Of a stretch of 5,030 nt of DNA, positions 1-5,030 are shown piece after piece. The translations under genes and the position numbers were made by a program. Position 1 is the stretch's first letter, and each line of letters starts with the position of its first letter. This DNA is from Spirochaetales bacterium (GTDB taxonomy: Bacteria > Spirochaetota > Spirochaetia > Treponematales > UBA12059): positions 1 through 5,030 of the forward strand of contig SPCK01000186.1 of the NCBI GenBank assembly GCA_004525355.1, written 5' to 3'. The notes under the pieces are model-generated. The model saw only the letters and a list, made by a program, of their open reading frames with translations. It was not told the DNA's origin and searched no databases.

Positions 1-1
1 C

Positions 2-3000
2 GCGTTCGGTGAATGGTCCATTGCCGTTCGCGGCTTCAACGATACCGGCATCGCCATCGGCACGGGAAACGCGACGGCCACGATCCATACGGGCGAAACG
101 ACGATGGTCGGCATTACCGTCCGTCCTTACGAGGGCGACGGAAGCCTCGGCCTGACCGTGCTATGGAATGCCGCGGATGTCGACTCGGCATCTATCGACG
201 CGACCCTCCTCCCGCTTACCGGCGGTGAAATTCCCCTGGCCTTCTCGATCGCAGGCGCGGAGGCGACCTTCGCTTCAACCGCGATTCCCGCCGGCTACTA
301 TACGCTTACGCTCAAGCTGCTGGACAACGGTATCGTCGTCATGGGCACGGTTGAAACCGTTCGCATCGTCAAAGGTGCGCTTACCGAGGGCTCCTTCAGC
401 TTCCTCGAGGTGAACAAGCCGGGCGGCACCATCGATATCAATATCACGCCCGAAATGAACGATCCCTTGACGGTCACCATCCACGGGTTGATGTCGGACC
501 TGATAGGCACGACTCCCATGGAGGTGAGCGCCACGATCGCCGAGGACGTCAACGCGATCTACGTCTGGTACCTCAACGGAGAGCAGGCGTCGGTCGGGCA
601 GTCGTTTTCCATCACCGGGCTGCCTGACGGCATCTATAACCTGAGCGTGACCGCCATTTCAGCGGATGGTACACGCGCGGGCTCGACCTCAGCCACGTTC
701 CACGCCTCCGGGTCAATCGACCTGTCTTCGTACATGCCCATATATCAAGTACAGGGCGCTTCCCATGTGTCGCCCTATGACGGACAGATTGTAGAAAACG
801 TGGTCGGCGTCGTGACCGCGAAGGATTCAAAGGGTTTCTGGATGCAGAATCCCGTTCCCGACGGCGATCCGGCGACATCAGAAGGTCTCTTGGTCTACTT
901 CAACGCGGTCCCGTCCGTACAGGTAGGCGACCTGGTCGTCGTCAACGGAACGGTCAAGGAGTATGGTTTCAACAATGAGTTGAGAATGACCGAACTCACG
1001 TCCCCCACGATCGTAAAGACCATCGTCACCGGGCATCCCCTGCCCGACGCGACGGTCATCGGACGTGGAGGCAGGATCCCTCCCGCCCTGGTCATCTGCA
1101 ACGATGGCAACATAGACGCGGGTAGCTTCTTCGACCCTGCCCAGGACGGTATCGATTTCTGGGAGAGCCTTGAAAATATGCTCGTCCGCGTGAACGATGC
1201 TGTCGTCACCGATTCCTGCACGTTCGGCGAGATTGCCATCGTGGCCGATAACGGCCTGGACGTTCCGGTAGAACGCCGAACCGCTCGCGGGGGCGTGAAT
1301 ATTGCCGAGGGAATCTTCAACCCGGAGATCGTCCTGTTGGATACGGACGCGTACATTCTCGGCCTGCCGGCGATGGAAGCCAAGACCGGCGACAGATTCG
1401 CGGAGCCGATCGTGGGCATCATGAGCTACTCGTACGGTAATTTCCTGATCCTGCCCACTGTGGCTCCGTCAATCGTTCCCGCGGTTCTCGCGCGCGAAAC
1501 CTCGCCGTTGCTCCCTTCCCTGGACCGACTGACAGTCGCGACTTTCAACCTGGAGAATTTCCCCAGGAGCGTCGACACGATGACAACTGCAGAGATCGAC
1601 GCCAAGGTCGCCGATCTTGCCGGCACCATAGTGAACGGGCTCAATAGCCCGGACATCGTCGTCCTGGAAGAAATTATGGACGACTCGTACTCCGCCAACA
1701 ACGGCGTGGTGACGGCAGCGGCCAATTTCGCGAGGCTCATCACGGCCATCGTCGCCGCGGGGGGGCCCAATACCTATCAGTTCCGGCAAATCGATCCGGA
1801 AAACAACCAGGAAGGCGGCTGGCTCGGCGCCAACATCCGGGTAGGATTCCTGTTCAATGAAGCGCGGGTCGGTTTCGTCGACAAACCAGGAGGCGACGCC
1901 GTTACCGACACGCAGGTCGTTGCCACTGACGGCAAACTGGATATCAGCCTGAGTCCCGGCCGCATCAACGTGGCCGCGTTCCCCGACAGCCGCAAGCCGC
2001 TGATCGGGAAGTTCATATTCAACGGCAAGCCCCTGTTCGTCATCGGGGCCCACCTGGCATCCAAGGGCGGAGACGATCCGCTGTGGGGAATCAACCAACC
2101 GCCGATCCTCACGTCTGAAATCGAGCGCTTGGTCCAGGCCAACGCCATCAACGCCTTCGTGGACCAGATGCTGGCCGTCGACCAGCAAGCGTCGATCATC
2201 GTCGCCGGCGACCTGAACGATTTCGCCTTCTCGGCGCCGATACGCGCGCTGCAAGGCGACGTGCTGCGCAACCTGGTGAACGAACTCCTGCCATCCGGAG
2301 AGCGCTACACCTACGTGTACGACGGAAACAGCCAACAACTGGATCATGTCATCGCGTCGCCAAACCTCTTCGCTGCCGATCCGCAGGTGGATATCGTACA
2401 TCGCAACTCCGAATACGCGCCTTCTCTCCAACATACCGACCACGACCCGGTCCTGGCCAGTTTCCTGATTCCCTTCACCGGTGACACCTTGCCGCCGGCC
2501 TGGATTTCAGGCTACCCCGCCGCCGTGGCGCTCAGCGAAACTGAAGCTGAAGTCCGGTTCATGCTCAACGAGGAGGCTACGGTCTACTATGCACTCCGGG
2601 CCGATGGCTCCGCCCCTCCGAGCGTCGCCGAGCTGAAGCTCGGAACGTCCATCGCCGTGGCGGCTCTCTCGGAAGCGACGGTGAGCTATTCATCGCTTAC
2701 ATCCGATACTCCCTATGATCTGTACGCCGTCGCCGAGGGTGCGAGCGGCAACGTCCCGGCCAGTCCTGTGCTGGTCGAGTTCCGCACCGACGCCCCGGTC
2801 GTTCCCCCGCCCACCGGGATGAGCGGGCTCTTTTTCTCGGATTACGGCGAAGGTTCGTCCTACAATAAATACCTTGAAGTGTACAACGCCACCGACGCTC
2901 CCATACTCCTGACCGATGCGAGCAATGTCGCGAAAATCTTCATGCTGCTGTCCGTCAACGGTGTGCCTCTGGTCACGGGCATGACGGTGTACAAATTTCC

Positions 3001-3361
3001 CGTCGGCATGAGCATCCAGCCGGGGGCCTTGATCGGTGTATACCACCCATCGGCTGCGGCCGTGATAAAGGAAAAAATGCCCGCGGCAACATCGTTCTCC
3101 AGCATGGAGGCAAATTTCAACGGCAACGACCCCGTGGCCCTGGTACAGGACCTGAACGGGAACGGAACCTACGACGATGGAGTCGACGCGATCCTGGATA
3201 TCATCGGGTATCCGGGTGACTCAGCCTACTTCGCAGCTGACATGGGCCTGAGGAGGAATGCGGATATCGTCACAGGCTCGGCGAGTTTCATTCCAGTCCA
3301 ATGGATCCAGTATCTCCAAGCAGACGTGGATTCGGCAACGTATTACGGAACGTATCCATAA
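2..3361 (+). CDS. Exported multidomain EEP-family nuclease (5' partial)
   Basis: The frame is open from base 2 to TAA at 3359-3361. The ATG at 104 is probably internal, because the 34 codons before it read as ordinary beta-sandwich protein. Residues count from base 2. About 1-240: spirochaete-type beta-sandwich modules. About 247-339: OB-fold of the YhcR/extracellular-nuclease type (IYQVQGASH, GVVTAKDSKGFWMQNP, VGDLVVVNGTVKEYG). About 510-824: EEP catalytic domain with LTVATFNLENF (510-520), metal-ligand Glu557 in DIVVLEEIMDD, GGWLGANIRVGFLF (605-618), His684, AGDLNDF (Asp737, Asn739), LDHVIASP (Asp781, His782) and TDHDPV (Asp813, His814). About 830-932: Fn3-like. About 938-1119: lamin-tail-like, opening FFSDYGEGSSYNKYLEVYN. 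The EEP core is intact, so metal-dependent phosphodiester hydrolysis, most likely of extracellular DNA, is expected; a phospholipase or phosphatase role is not excluded. Only two cysteines (366, 406) occur, compatible with a disulfide in an exported protein. The signal or lipobox would lie upstream of the window. Family call firm, substrate inferred. Confidence 0.93.
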   Translation, partial: AFGEWSIAVRGFNDTGIAIGTGNATATIHTGETTMVGITVRPYEGDGSLGLTVLWNAADVDSASIDATLLPLTGGEIPLAFSIAGAEATFASTAIPAGYYTLTLKLLDNGIVVMGTVETVRIVKGALTEGSFSFLEVNKPGGTIDINITPEMNDPLTVTIHGLMSDLIGTTPMEVSATIAEDVNAIYVWYLNGEQASVGQSFSITGLPDGIYNLSVTAISADGTRAGSTSATFHASGSIDLSSYMPIYQVQGASHVSPYDGQIVENVVGVVTAKDSKGFWMQNPVPDGDPATSEGLLVYFNAVPSVQVGDLVVVNGTVKEYGFNNELRMTELTSPTIVKTIVTGHPLPDATVIGRGGRIPPALVICNDGNIDAGSFFDPAQDGIDFWESLENMLVRVNDAVVTDSCTFGEIAIVADNGLDVPVERRTARGGVNIAEGIFNPEIVLLDTDAYILGLPAMEAKTGDRFAEPIVGIMSYSYGNFLILPTVAPSIVPAVLARETSPLLPSLDRLTVATFNLENFPRSVDTMTTAEIDAKVADLAGTIVNGLNSPDIVVLEEIMDDSYSANNGVVTAAANFARLITAIVAAGGPNTYQFRQIDPENNQEGGWLGANIRVGFLFNEARVGFVDKPGGDAVTDTQVVATDGKLDISLSPGRINVAAFPDSRKPLIGKFIFNGKPLFVIGAHLASKGGDDPLWGINQPPILTSEIERLVQANAINAFVDQMLAVDQQASIIVAGDLNDFAFSAPIRALQGDVLRNLVNELLPSGERYTYVYDGNSQQLDHVIASPNLFAADPQVDIVHRNSEYAPSLQHTDHDPVLASFLIPFTGDTLPPAWISGYPAAVALSETEAEVRFMLNEEATVYYALRADGSAPPSVAELKLGTSIAVAALSEATVSYSSLTSDTPYDLYAVAEGASGNVPASPVLVEFRTDAPVVPPPTGMSGLFFSDYGEGSSYNKYLEVYNATDAPILLTDASNVAKIFMLLSVNGVPLVTGMTVYKFPVGMSIQPGALIGVYHPSAAAVIKEKMPAATSFSSMEANFNGNDPVALVQDLNGNGTYDDGVDAILDIIGYPGDSAYFAADMGLRRNADIVTGSASFIPVQWIQYLQADVDSATYYGTYP

Positions 3362-3370
3362 TGCTCTGGA

Positions 3371-3392
3371 CGCGCCGGTTCATGCCGGCGCG
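3371..3392 (+). terminator. GC-rich hairpin after the nuclease gene
   Basis: Arms CGCGCCGG (3371-3378) and CCGGCGCG (3385-3392) pair perfectly over 8 bp around a 6-base loop, starting 9 bases after the nuclease stop codon. There is no T-tract after it on either strand. It may be part of a tandem terminator with the longer hairpin at 3408-3444, or an mRNA 3'-end stabiliser. Confidence 0.45.
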
Positions 3393-3407
3393 GCACAAGA
3401 TTCGCAA

Positions 3408-3444
3408 ACGACAAGACCCCCGGTTACTCCGGGGGTCTTGTCGT
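3408..3444. terminator. Long perfect hairpin between convergent genes, probable bidirectional terminator
   Basis: The arm ACGACAAGACCCCCGG (3408-3423) is exactly complementary to CCGGGGGTCTTGTCGT (3429-3444), giving a 16-bp perfect stem with loop TTACT. It lies 46 bases after the nuclease stop and 81 bases beyond the stop of the convergent HD gene, where a terminator shared by both would be expected. A run of T does not follow on either strand (CATCTGG on plus, TTGCGAATC on minus), so it is not a textbook Rho-independent terminator. It might end transcription through stem strength, or block 3' exonucleases. Confidence 0.7.
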
Positions 3445-3509
3445 CATCTGGTCGGTTACCCAACAGAACTCTCTATCAGCAATTCCGATTTACGTGAATT
3501 CTCGACTGG

Positions 3510-3528
3510 TAGGATTGGATAAATCCTA
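3510..3528 (-). other. Small hairpin overlapping the HD gene stop codon
   Basis: TAGGATT (3510-3516) and AATCCTA (3522-3528) form a 7-bp perfect stem with a 5-base loop. The right arm contains the TAG stop codon of the minus-strand HD gene (3526-3528). The stem is AT-rich and has no T-tract behind it on the minus strand, so it is weak as a terminator and may be chance. Confidence 0.25.
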
Positions 3529-4434
3529 TGCTATCCTGGGGTGAACCGCTTCCAGGTCCATACGCCTGAGTTTCTTGCGGAAATTGGTGGAATCGTCTGC
3601 GAGGATACCCCGCAGGTAGGCCATCTGGCGGTCCATCGATTCGGCGTACAGGTCACGATCATGGCCGTGCCGTTCCCTGAAGTGAGTACGTAGGTACGAC
3701 CGGACGCCTCCGAGTTCCCCATCCAGGCGGGCAACCGTCATTTCGTAGAAACCTACCGTCTTGAGAAGTATGTCGAACTCGGTATCGTAACCGGGAAAGC
3801 CGGCTTCGCGGAATTCATAATACAGGAACAGGAGCTTTTCCAAATATGCGCGATCAGCCATCTGACCGACAAGGTCAGCACTCGCCAGTATCGCGCCGGC
3901 TTCCCGTTCTTCGGCGGACGCCCAGTCCTGCACGGTGATCTCGTCCCTGAGCCCGGTGGCCCACACCATTCGTGCGATGCGATCCGGACATTCCAACTCC
4001 AGGGCTTTGGCATTTTTTTGCACGAAACGGGTGGAACGTTCAACATGCTGAGAGGTATACCTGGCCCCCGTTCCGGCCTCTTCGCCTATCAGGCGAATGT
4101 ACCCGGTATCGTGGAACAGCGCGGCCAACAGGAGATCTCGGGCTATATCGAACTTGAACGGTAGTTTTTCTACGGTACGACCATCGATAAGGCGAGCGGT
4201 AGCAAGAAATACGGCAAGCGTATGGCGCAGATTGTGATAGTCGGTATCACAGGCGTGGTAACCTGAAAATTCGCCTTTGAAAAGAGACAGAATTCGACCG
4301 GTAACGACAGGGATAGGCTGAAAGCCAACGCTCGGATAACTCCAGCGCCAAATATCCTGAATCGCCGTGAGTACCGCCGAGGAATCGTCCTCGTCGACCA
4401 GTTCAGCAAGCTGGATCGGGTCTTTATCCGCCAC
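3526..4434 (-). CDS. HD-domain metal-dependent phosphohydrolase
   Basis: Complete 302-residue cytoplasmic protein without signal peptide or membrane segment. The start is GTG at 4434 (GTG GCG GAT AAA), chosen because an AGAGG Shine-Dalgarno sits 5 bases upstream and no upstream ATG lies in frame before a TAA at 4492. The HD metal site is recognisable: YHNLRH (residues 66-71, His67 and His71), AALFHDTGY (His108-Asp109), GTGARYTSQHVERS (121-134, His130) and SADLVGQM (185-192, Asp187). The rest is helical, ending in a charged helix-rich tail (about 235-295) without a second recognisable domain. HD proteins hydrolyse phosphoester bonds, commonly in nucleotides. The YHNxxH start resembles the signature of class I cyclic-nucleotide phosphodiesterases, so a nucleotide phosphodiesterase is a reasonable guess, but the substrate cannot be read from sequence. 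It is not HD-GYP: the GYP motif is absent. It is convergent with the nuclease gene, and its leader carries alternative hairpins that may regulate it. Confidence 0.9.
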   Translation of the reverse strand: MADKDPIQLAELVDEDDSSAVLTAIQDIWRWSYPSVGFQPIPVVTGRILSLFKGEFSGYHACDTDYHNLRHTLAVFLATARLIDGRTVEKLPFKFDIARDLLLAALFHDTGYIRLIGEEAGTGARYTSQHVERSTRFVQKNAKALELECPDRIARMVWATGLRDEITVQDWASAEEREAGAILASADLVGQMADRAYLEKLLFLYYEFREAGFPGYDTEFDILLKTVGFYEMTVARLDGELGGVRSYLRTHFRERHGHDRDLYAESMDRQMAYLRGILADDSTNFRKKLRRMDLEAVHPRIA

Positions 4435-4438
4435 AGAT

Positions 4439-4448
4439 ACCTCTTTCC
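4439..4448 (-). promoter_or_regulatory. Shine-Dalgarno that fixes the GTG start of the HD gene
   Basis: On the minus strand this reads GGAAAGAGGT, followed by ATCT and GTG. The GAGG core ends 5 bases before the GTG at 4434, good spacing for initiation. It decides the start, since the first residues have no ATG. The upstream GGAAAG part also lies in the right arm of the hairpin at 4443-4466. Confidence 0.75.
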
Positions 4449-4487
4449 TATTTTGGAATAAGGAAGCCCCGAAAACTGAGGCTTTCC
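4443..4487 (-). promoter_or_regulatory. HD gene leader with two mutually exclusive hairpins
   Basis: Read 5' to 3' on the minus strand, hairpin 1 (4487 to 4462) pairs GGAAAGCCTC with GGGGCTTCC: 9 bp with one bulged A, loop AGTTTTC, followed by TTATT like a weak intrinsic terminator. Hairpin 2 (4466 to 4443) pairs CTTCCTTATT with AATAGGAAAG around loop CCAA, with one bulge on each side. Both need the same CTTCC (4462-4466), so they cannot coexist. Hairpin 2 covers bases directly beside the Shine-Dalgarno. The layout suits an attenuator or translational switch. No known riboswitch consensus was recognised. Hairpin 1 could instead be a plain terminator for whatever is transcribed upstream, since it starts 4 bases after the TAA at 4492-4494. 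Confidence 0.45.
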
Positions 4488-4491
4488 GAGG

Positions 4492-4740
4492 TTACTTGTA
4501 TTCTATCGCGAATATATGCGTTTTCATGGCTATCTCGTTAATTCTTCCATGCCTGATAACCCGGTCAGGCGGCCCTGTCAGGCGGCCCACCACGGAGCCA
4601 TCGGTCCCATGGAATGCCCGTCTGTACCTTGGAATATCCCGTCCCCACGTCACAAACGCGCCTGCCGATTTCTGGTCTTCTCGTCTGAAACCGTACAGAT
4701 ATTCTGCCAACAAGTCTTCGAGGGCTTTACTGAGAAGCAC
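4492..4740 (-). CDS. Doubtful small ORF upstream of the HD gene (hypothetical)
   Basis: An 82-codon frame from GTG at 4740 to TAA at 4492-4494. I do not recognise the product. It has a leucine/glutamate-rich start (LLSKALEDLLAEYLYGF), then a basic, glycine-containing middle, with no membrane segment or known motif. For: balanced amino-acid use, minus strand like the HD gene, and a terminator-like hairpin 4 bases after its stop. Against: the only Shine-Dalgarno-like AAGG is 2 bases from the GTG, which is too close; only 46 of its 81 codons after the start end in G or C, lower than the nuclease gene; and a 12-bp tandem repeat of 13-bp period inside it would have shifted the frame when it arose. 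It is in the same frame as the HD gene, separated by one TAA. It could be a remnant, a leader region or chance. Confidence 0.3.
   Translation of the reverse strand: MLLSKALEDLLAEYLYGFRREDQKSAGAFVTWGRDIPRYRRAFHGTDGSVVGRLTGPPDRVIRHGRINEIAMKTHIFAIEYK
4564..4588. repeat. Tandem 12-bp direct repeat
   Basis: GTCAGGCGGCCC occurs at 4564-4575 and again at 4577-4588, identical and separated by a single T, giving a 13-bp period. Because 13 is not a multiple of three, gain or loss of one copy shifts any reading frame through it, including the small minus-strand ORF at 4492-4740. Confidence 0.85.
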
Positions 4741-4770
4741 CGCCTTATTTCAGCACTGGCGCTCGGTGCT
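4736..4770. repeat. Inverted repeat between divergent reading frames
   Basis: AGCACCG (4736-4742) and CGGTGCT (4764-4770) are exact reverse complements 21 bases apart. A second AGCAC at 4752-4756 also pairs with GTGCT at 4766-4770, making a nested hairpin that competes for the right arm. The repeat lies just upstream of the plus-strand frame at 4794 and over the GTG of the minus-strand small ORF, so it could be an operator or a leader hairpin. No convincing -35/-10 pair was found beside it. Confidence 0.4.
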
Positions 4771-4793
4771 CGAGAAGGCTATGATGATGCGAC

Positions 4794-5030
4794 ATGAACG
4801 CTCGAGCCCGGGGTCGGCGACGACGCCCGCTGTCAGAACTGCTGTACATACAACCTGCGTCTATCCGGAAGTCCGAACGCTTTGCCGAGCTCGTGGCCAT
4901 GCTCAACGAGTCGACGGCGTTGCGGCGGGTACGCCTCGAAGTCAGGGCCTGGAAGCTGCTTGACGAACCTCGCCTGCGCATCGAGAACCTTGTCAATTTC
5001 TGCCATACCTACCGCGTTCCCCAACACCCG
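4794..5030 (+). CDS. Possible hypothetical protein, 3' partial
   Basis: From ATG at 4794 the frame stays open for 79 codons to the window edge; a TGA at 4785-4787 rules out an earlier in-frame start. The product is not recognised. It begins with an Arg-rich stretch (MNARARGRRRR), then helix-forming segments (SERFAELVAMLNEST, VRLEVRAWKLLDEP, RIENLVNFCHTYRVP). Composition supports coding from about codon 24: 44 of the last 56 codons end in G or C, 37 of 56 start with G or C, and the second position is lowest, the same order expected for GC-rich genes here. Against it: GAGAAGG at 4772-4778 is too far from ATG 4794 and better placed for ATGs at 4784/4787 in another frame, Arg content is high, and a minus-strand frame (stop 4833, open to the window end, containing MAEIDKVLDAQARFVKQL) covers the same DNA and also reads plausibly. 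At most one is likely real. Confidence 0.4.
   Translation, partial: MNARARGRRRRPLSELLYIQPASIRKSERFAELVAMLNESTALRRVRLEVRAWKLLDEPRLRIENLVNFCHTYRVPQHP

Larger units (their letters stand above)
4435..4793. other. Stretch without a confident gene
   Basis: About 360 bases between the HD gene start and the plus-strand frame at 4794. It holds the HD gene Shine-Dalgarno and hairpin leader, the doubtful 82-codon minus-strand ORF, the 12-bp tandem repeat and the inverted repeat, each listed separately. For an HD gene promoter, TAGAAT (minus strand, 4500-4505) and TATATT (4511-4516) are -10-like but lack a matching -35. The plus-strand frame 4516-4797 (93 codons, rich in Pro, His, Cys and Arg) reads like a shadow. 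I see no tRNA cloverleaf or other RNA gene here. Confidence 0.6.

Noticed and set aside
104..106. ATG as the true start of the nuclease
   Set aside because: The frame is open to base 2 and the 34 preceding codons read as a continuing beta-sandwich domain. No Shine-Dalgarno precedes the ATG, only GGGCGAAACGACG.
1759..1765. Run of seven G inside the EEP coding region, as a phase-variation tract
   Set aside because: It is short, lies within a conserved enzyme domain as an Ala-Gly-Gly-Pro segment, and the frame is intact. Ordinary codon choice explains it.
1469..2443. 324-codon minus-strand ORF opposite the nuclease catalytic domain
   Set aside because: The plus strand here encodes all the EEP catalytic motifs. 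The antisense peptide is rich in Asp, Arg, Val and Gly without recognisable motifs, as expected of a GC-rich shadow frame.
3362..3522. Short plus-strand ORFs running past the nuclease stop (3258-3497, 3301-3522)
   Set aside because: They start inside the nuclease gene in other frames and run through the terminator hairpins.
4439..4530. Cyclic-di-GMP (GEMM) or other known riboswitch upstream of the HD gene
   Set aside because: GGAAAGCC superficially recalls parts of GEMM, but the two-stem core with its conserved junction bases is not present.
4367..4963. 198-codon plus-strand ORF overlapping the HD gene start and the right-edge frames
   Set aside because: Its 5' part lies antisense to the HD gene N-terminus and leader, and the peptide is Ser/Arg/Pro-rich with no motif. 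It reads as a chance open frame.

Overview
The window most likely comes from a spirochaete of the Treponema/Spirochaeta type, with fairly GC-rich DNA (26 of the first 34 codons of the large gene end in G or C). The main reason is the N-terminal part of the large gene. Its alternating beta-strand style, with WSIAVRGFNDTG, YVWYLNGE and LPDGIYNLSVTAISADGTRAG segments, resembles the beta-sandwich modules of spirochaetal exported lipoproteins. This is inference from protein style; no rRNA or other phylogenetic marker is present.

Layout: (1) Bases 2-3361, plus strand, are the 3' part (1119 residues, 5' end outside the window) of a large exported multidomain endonuclease/exonuclease/phosphatase (EEP) family nuclease. 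Its order is spirochaetal beta-sandwich modules, OB-fold, EEP catalytic domain, Fn3-like domain and a lamin-tail-like C-terminus. (2) Bases 3362-3525 separate two convergent genes and carry two tandem hairpins, one with a perfect 16-bp stem, that probably act as a shared terminator. (3) Bases 3526-4434, minus strand, encode a complete 302-residue HD-domain phosphohydrolase starting at GTG behind a good Shine-Dalgarno. (4) Bases 4435-4793 hold its leader, with two hairpins that cannot form together, then a doubtful 82-codon minus-strand ORF containing a 12-bp tandem repeat, and an inverted repeat. (5) Bases 4794-5030 carry a plus-strand reading frame that runs off the end, with a competing minus-strand frame over the same DNA.

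The two confident genes are convergent, so they are not one operon. The nuclease would act outside the cytoplasm, probably on extracellular DNA or another phosphodiester. The HD protein would be a cytoplasmic metal-dependent phosphohydrolase, possibly a nucleotide phosphodiesterase. Nothing in the sequence links their functions. No RNA gene, insertion sequence or CRISPR array was seen. The least explained part is 4435-5030, where gene content and regulation are both uncertain.
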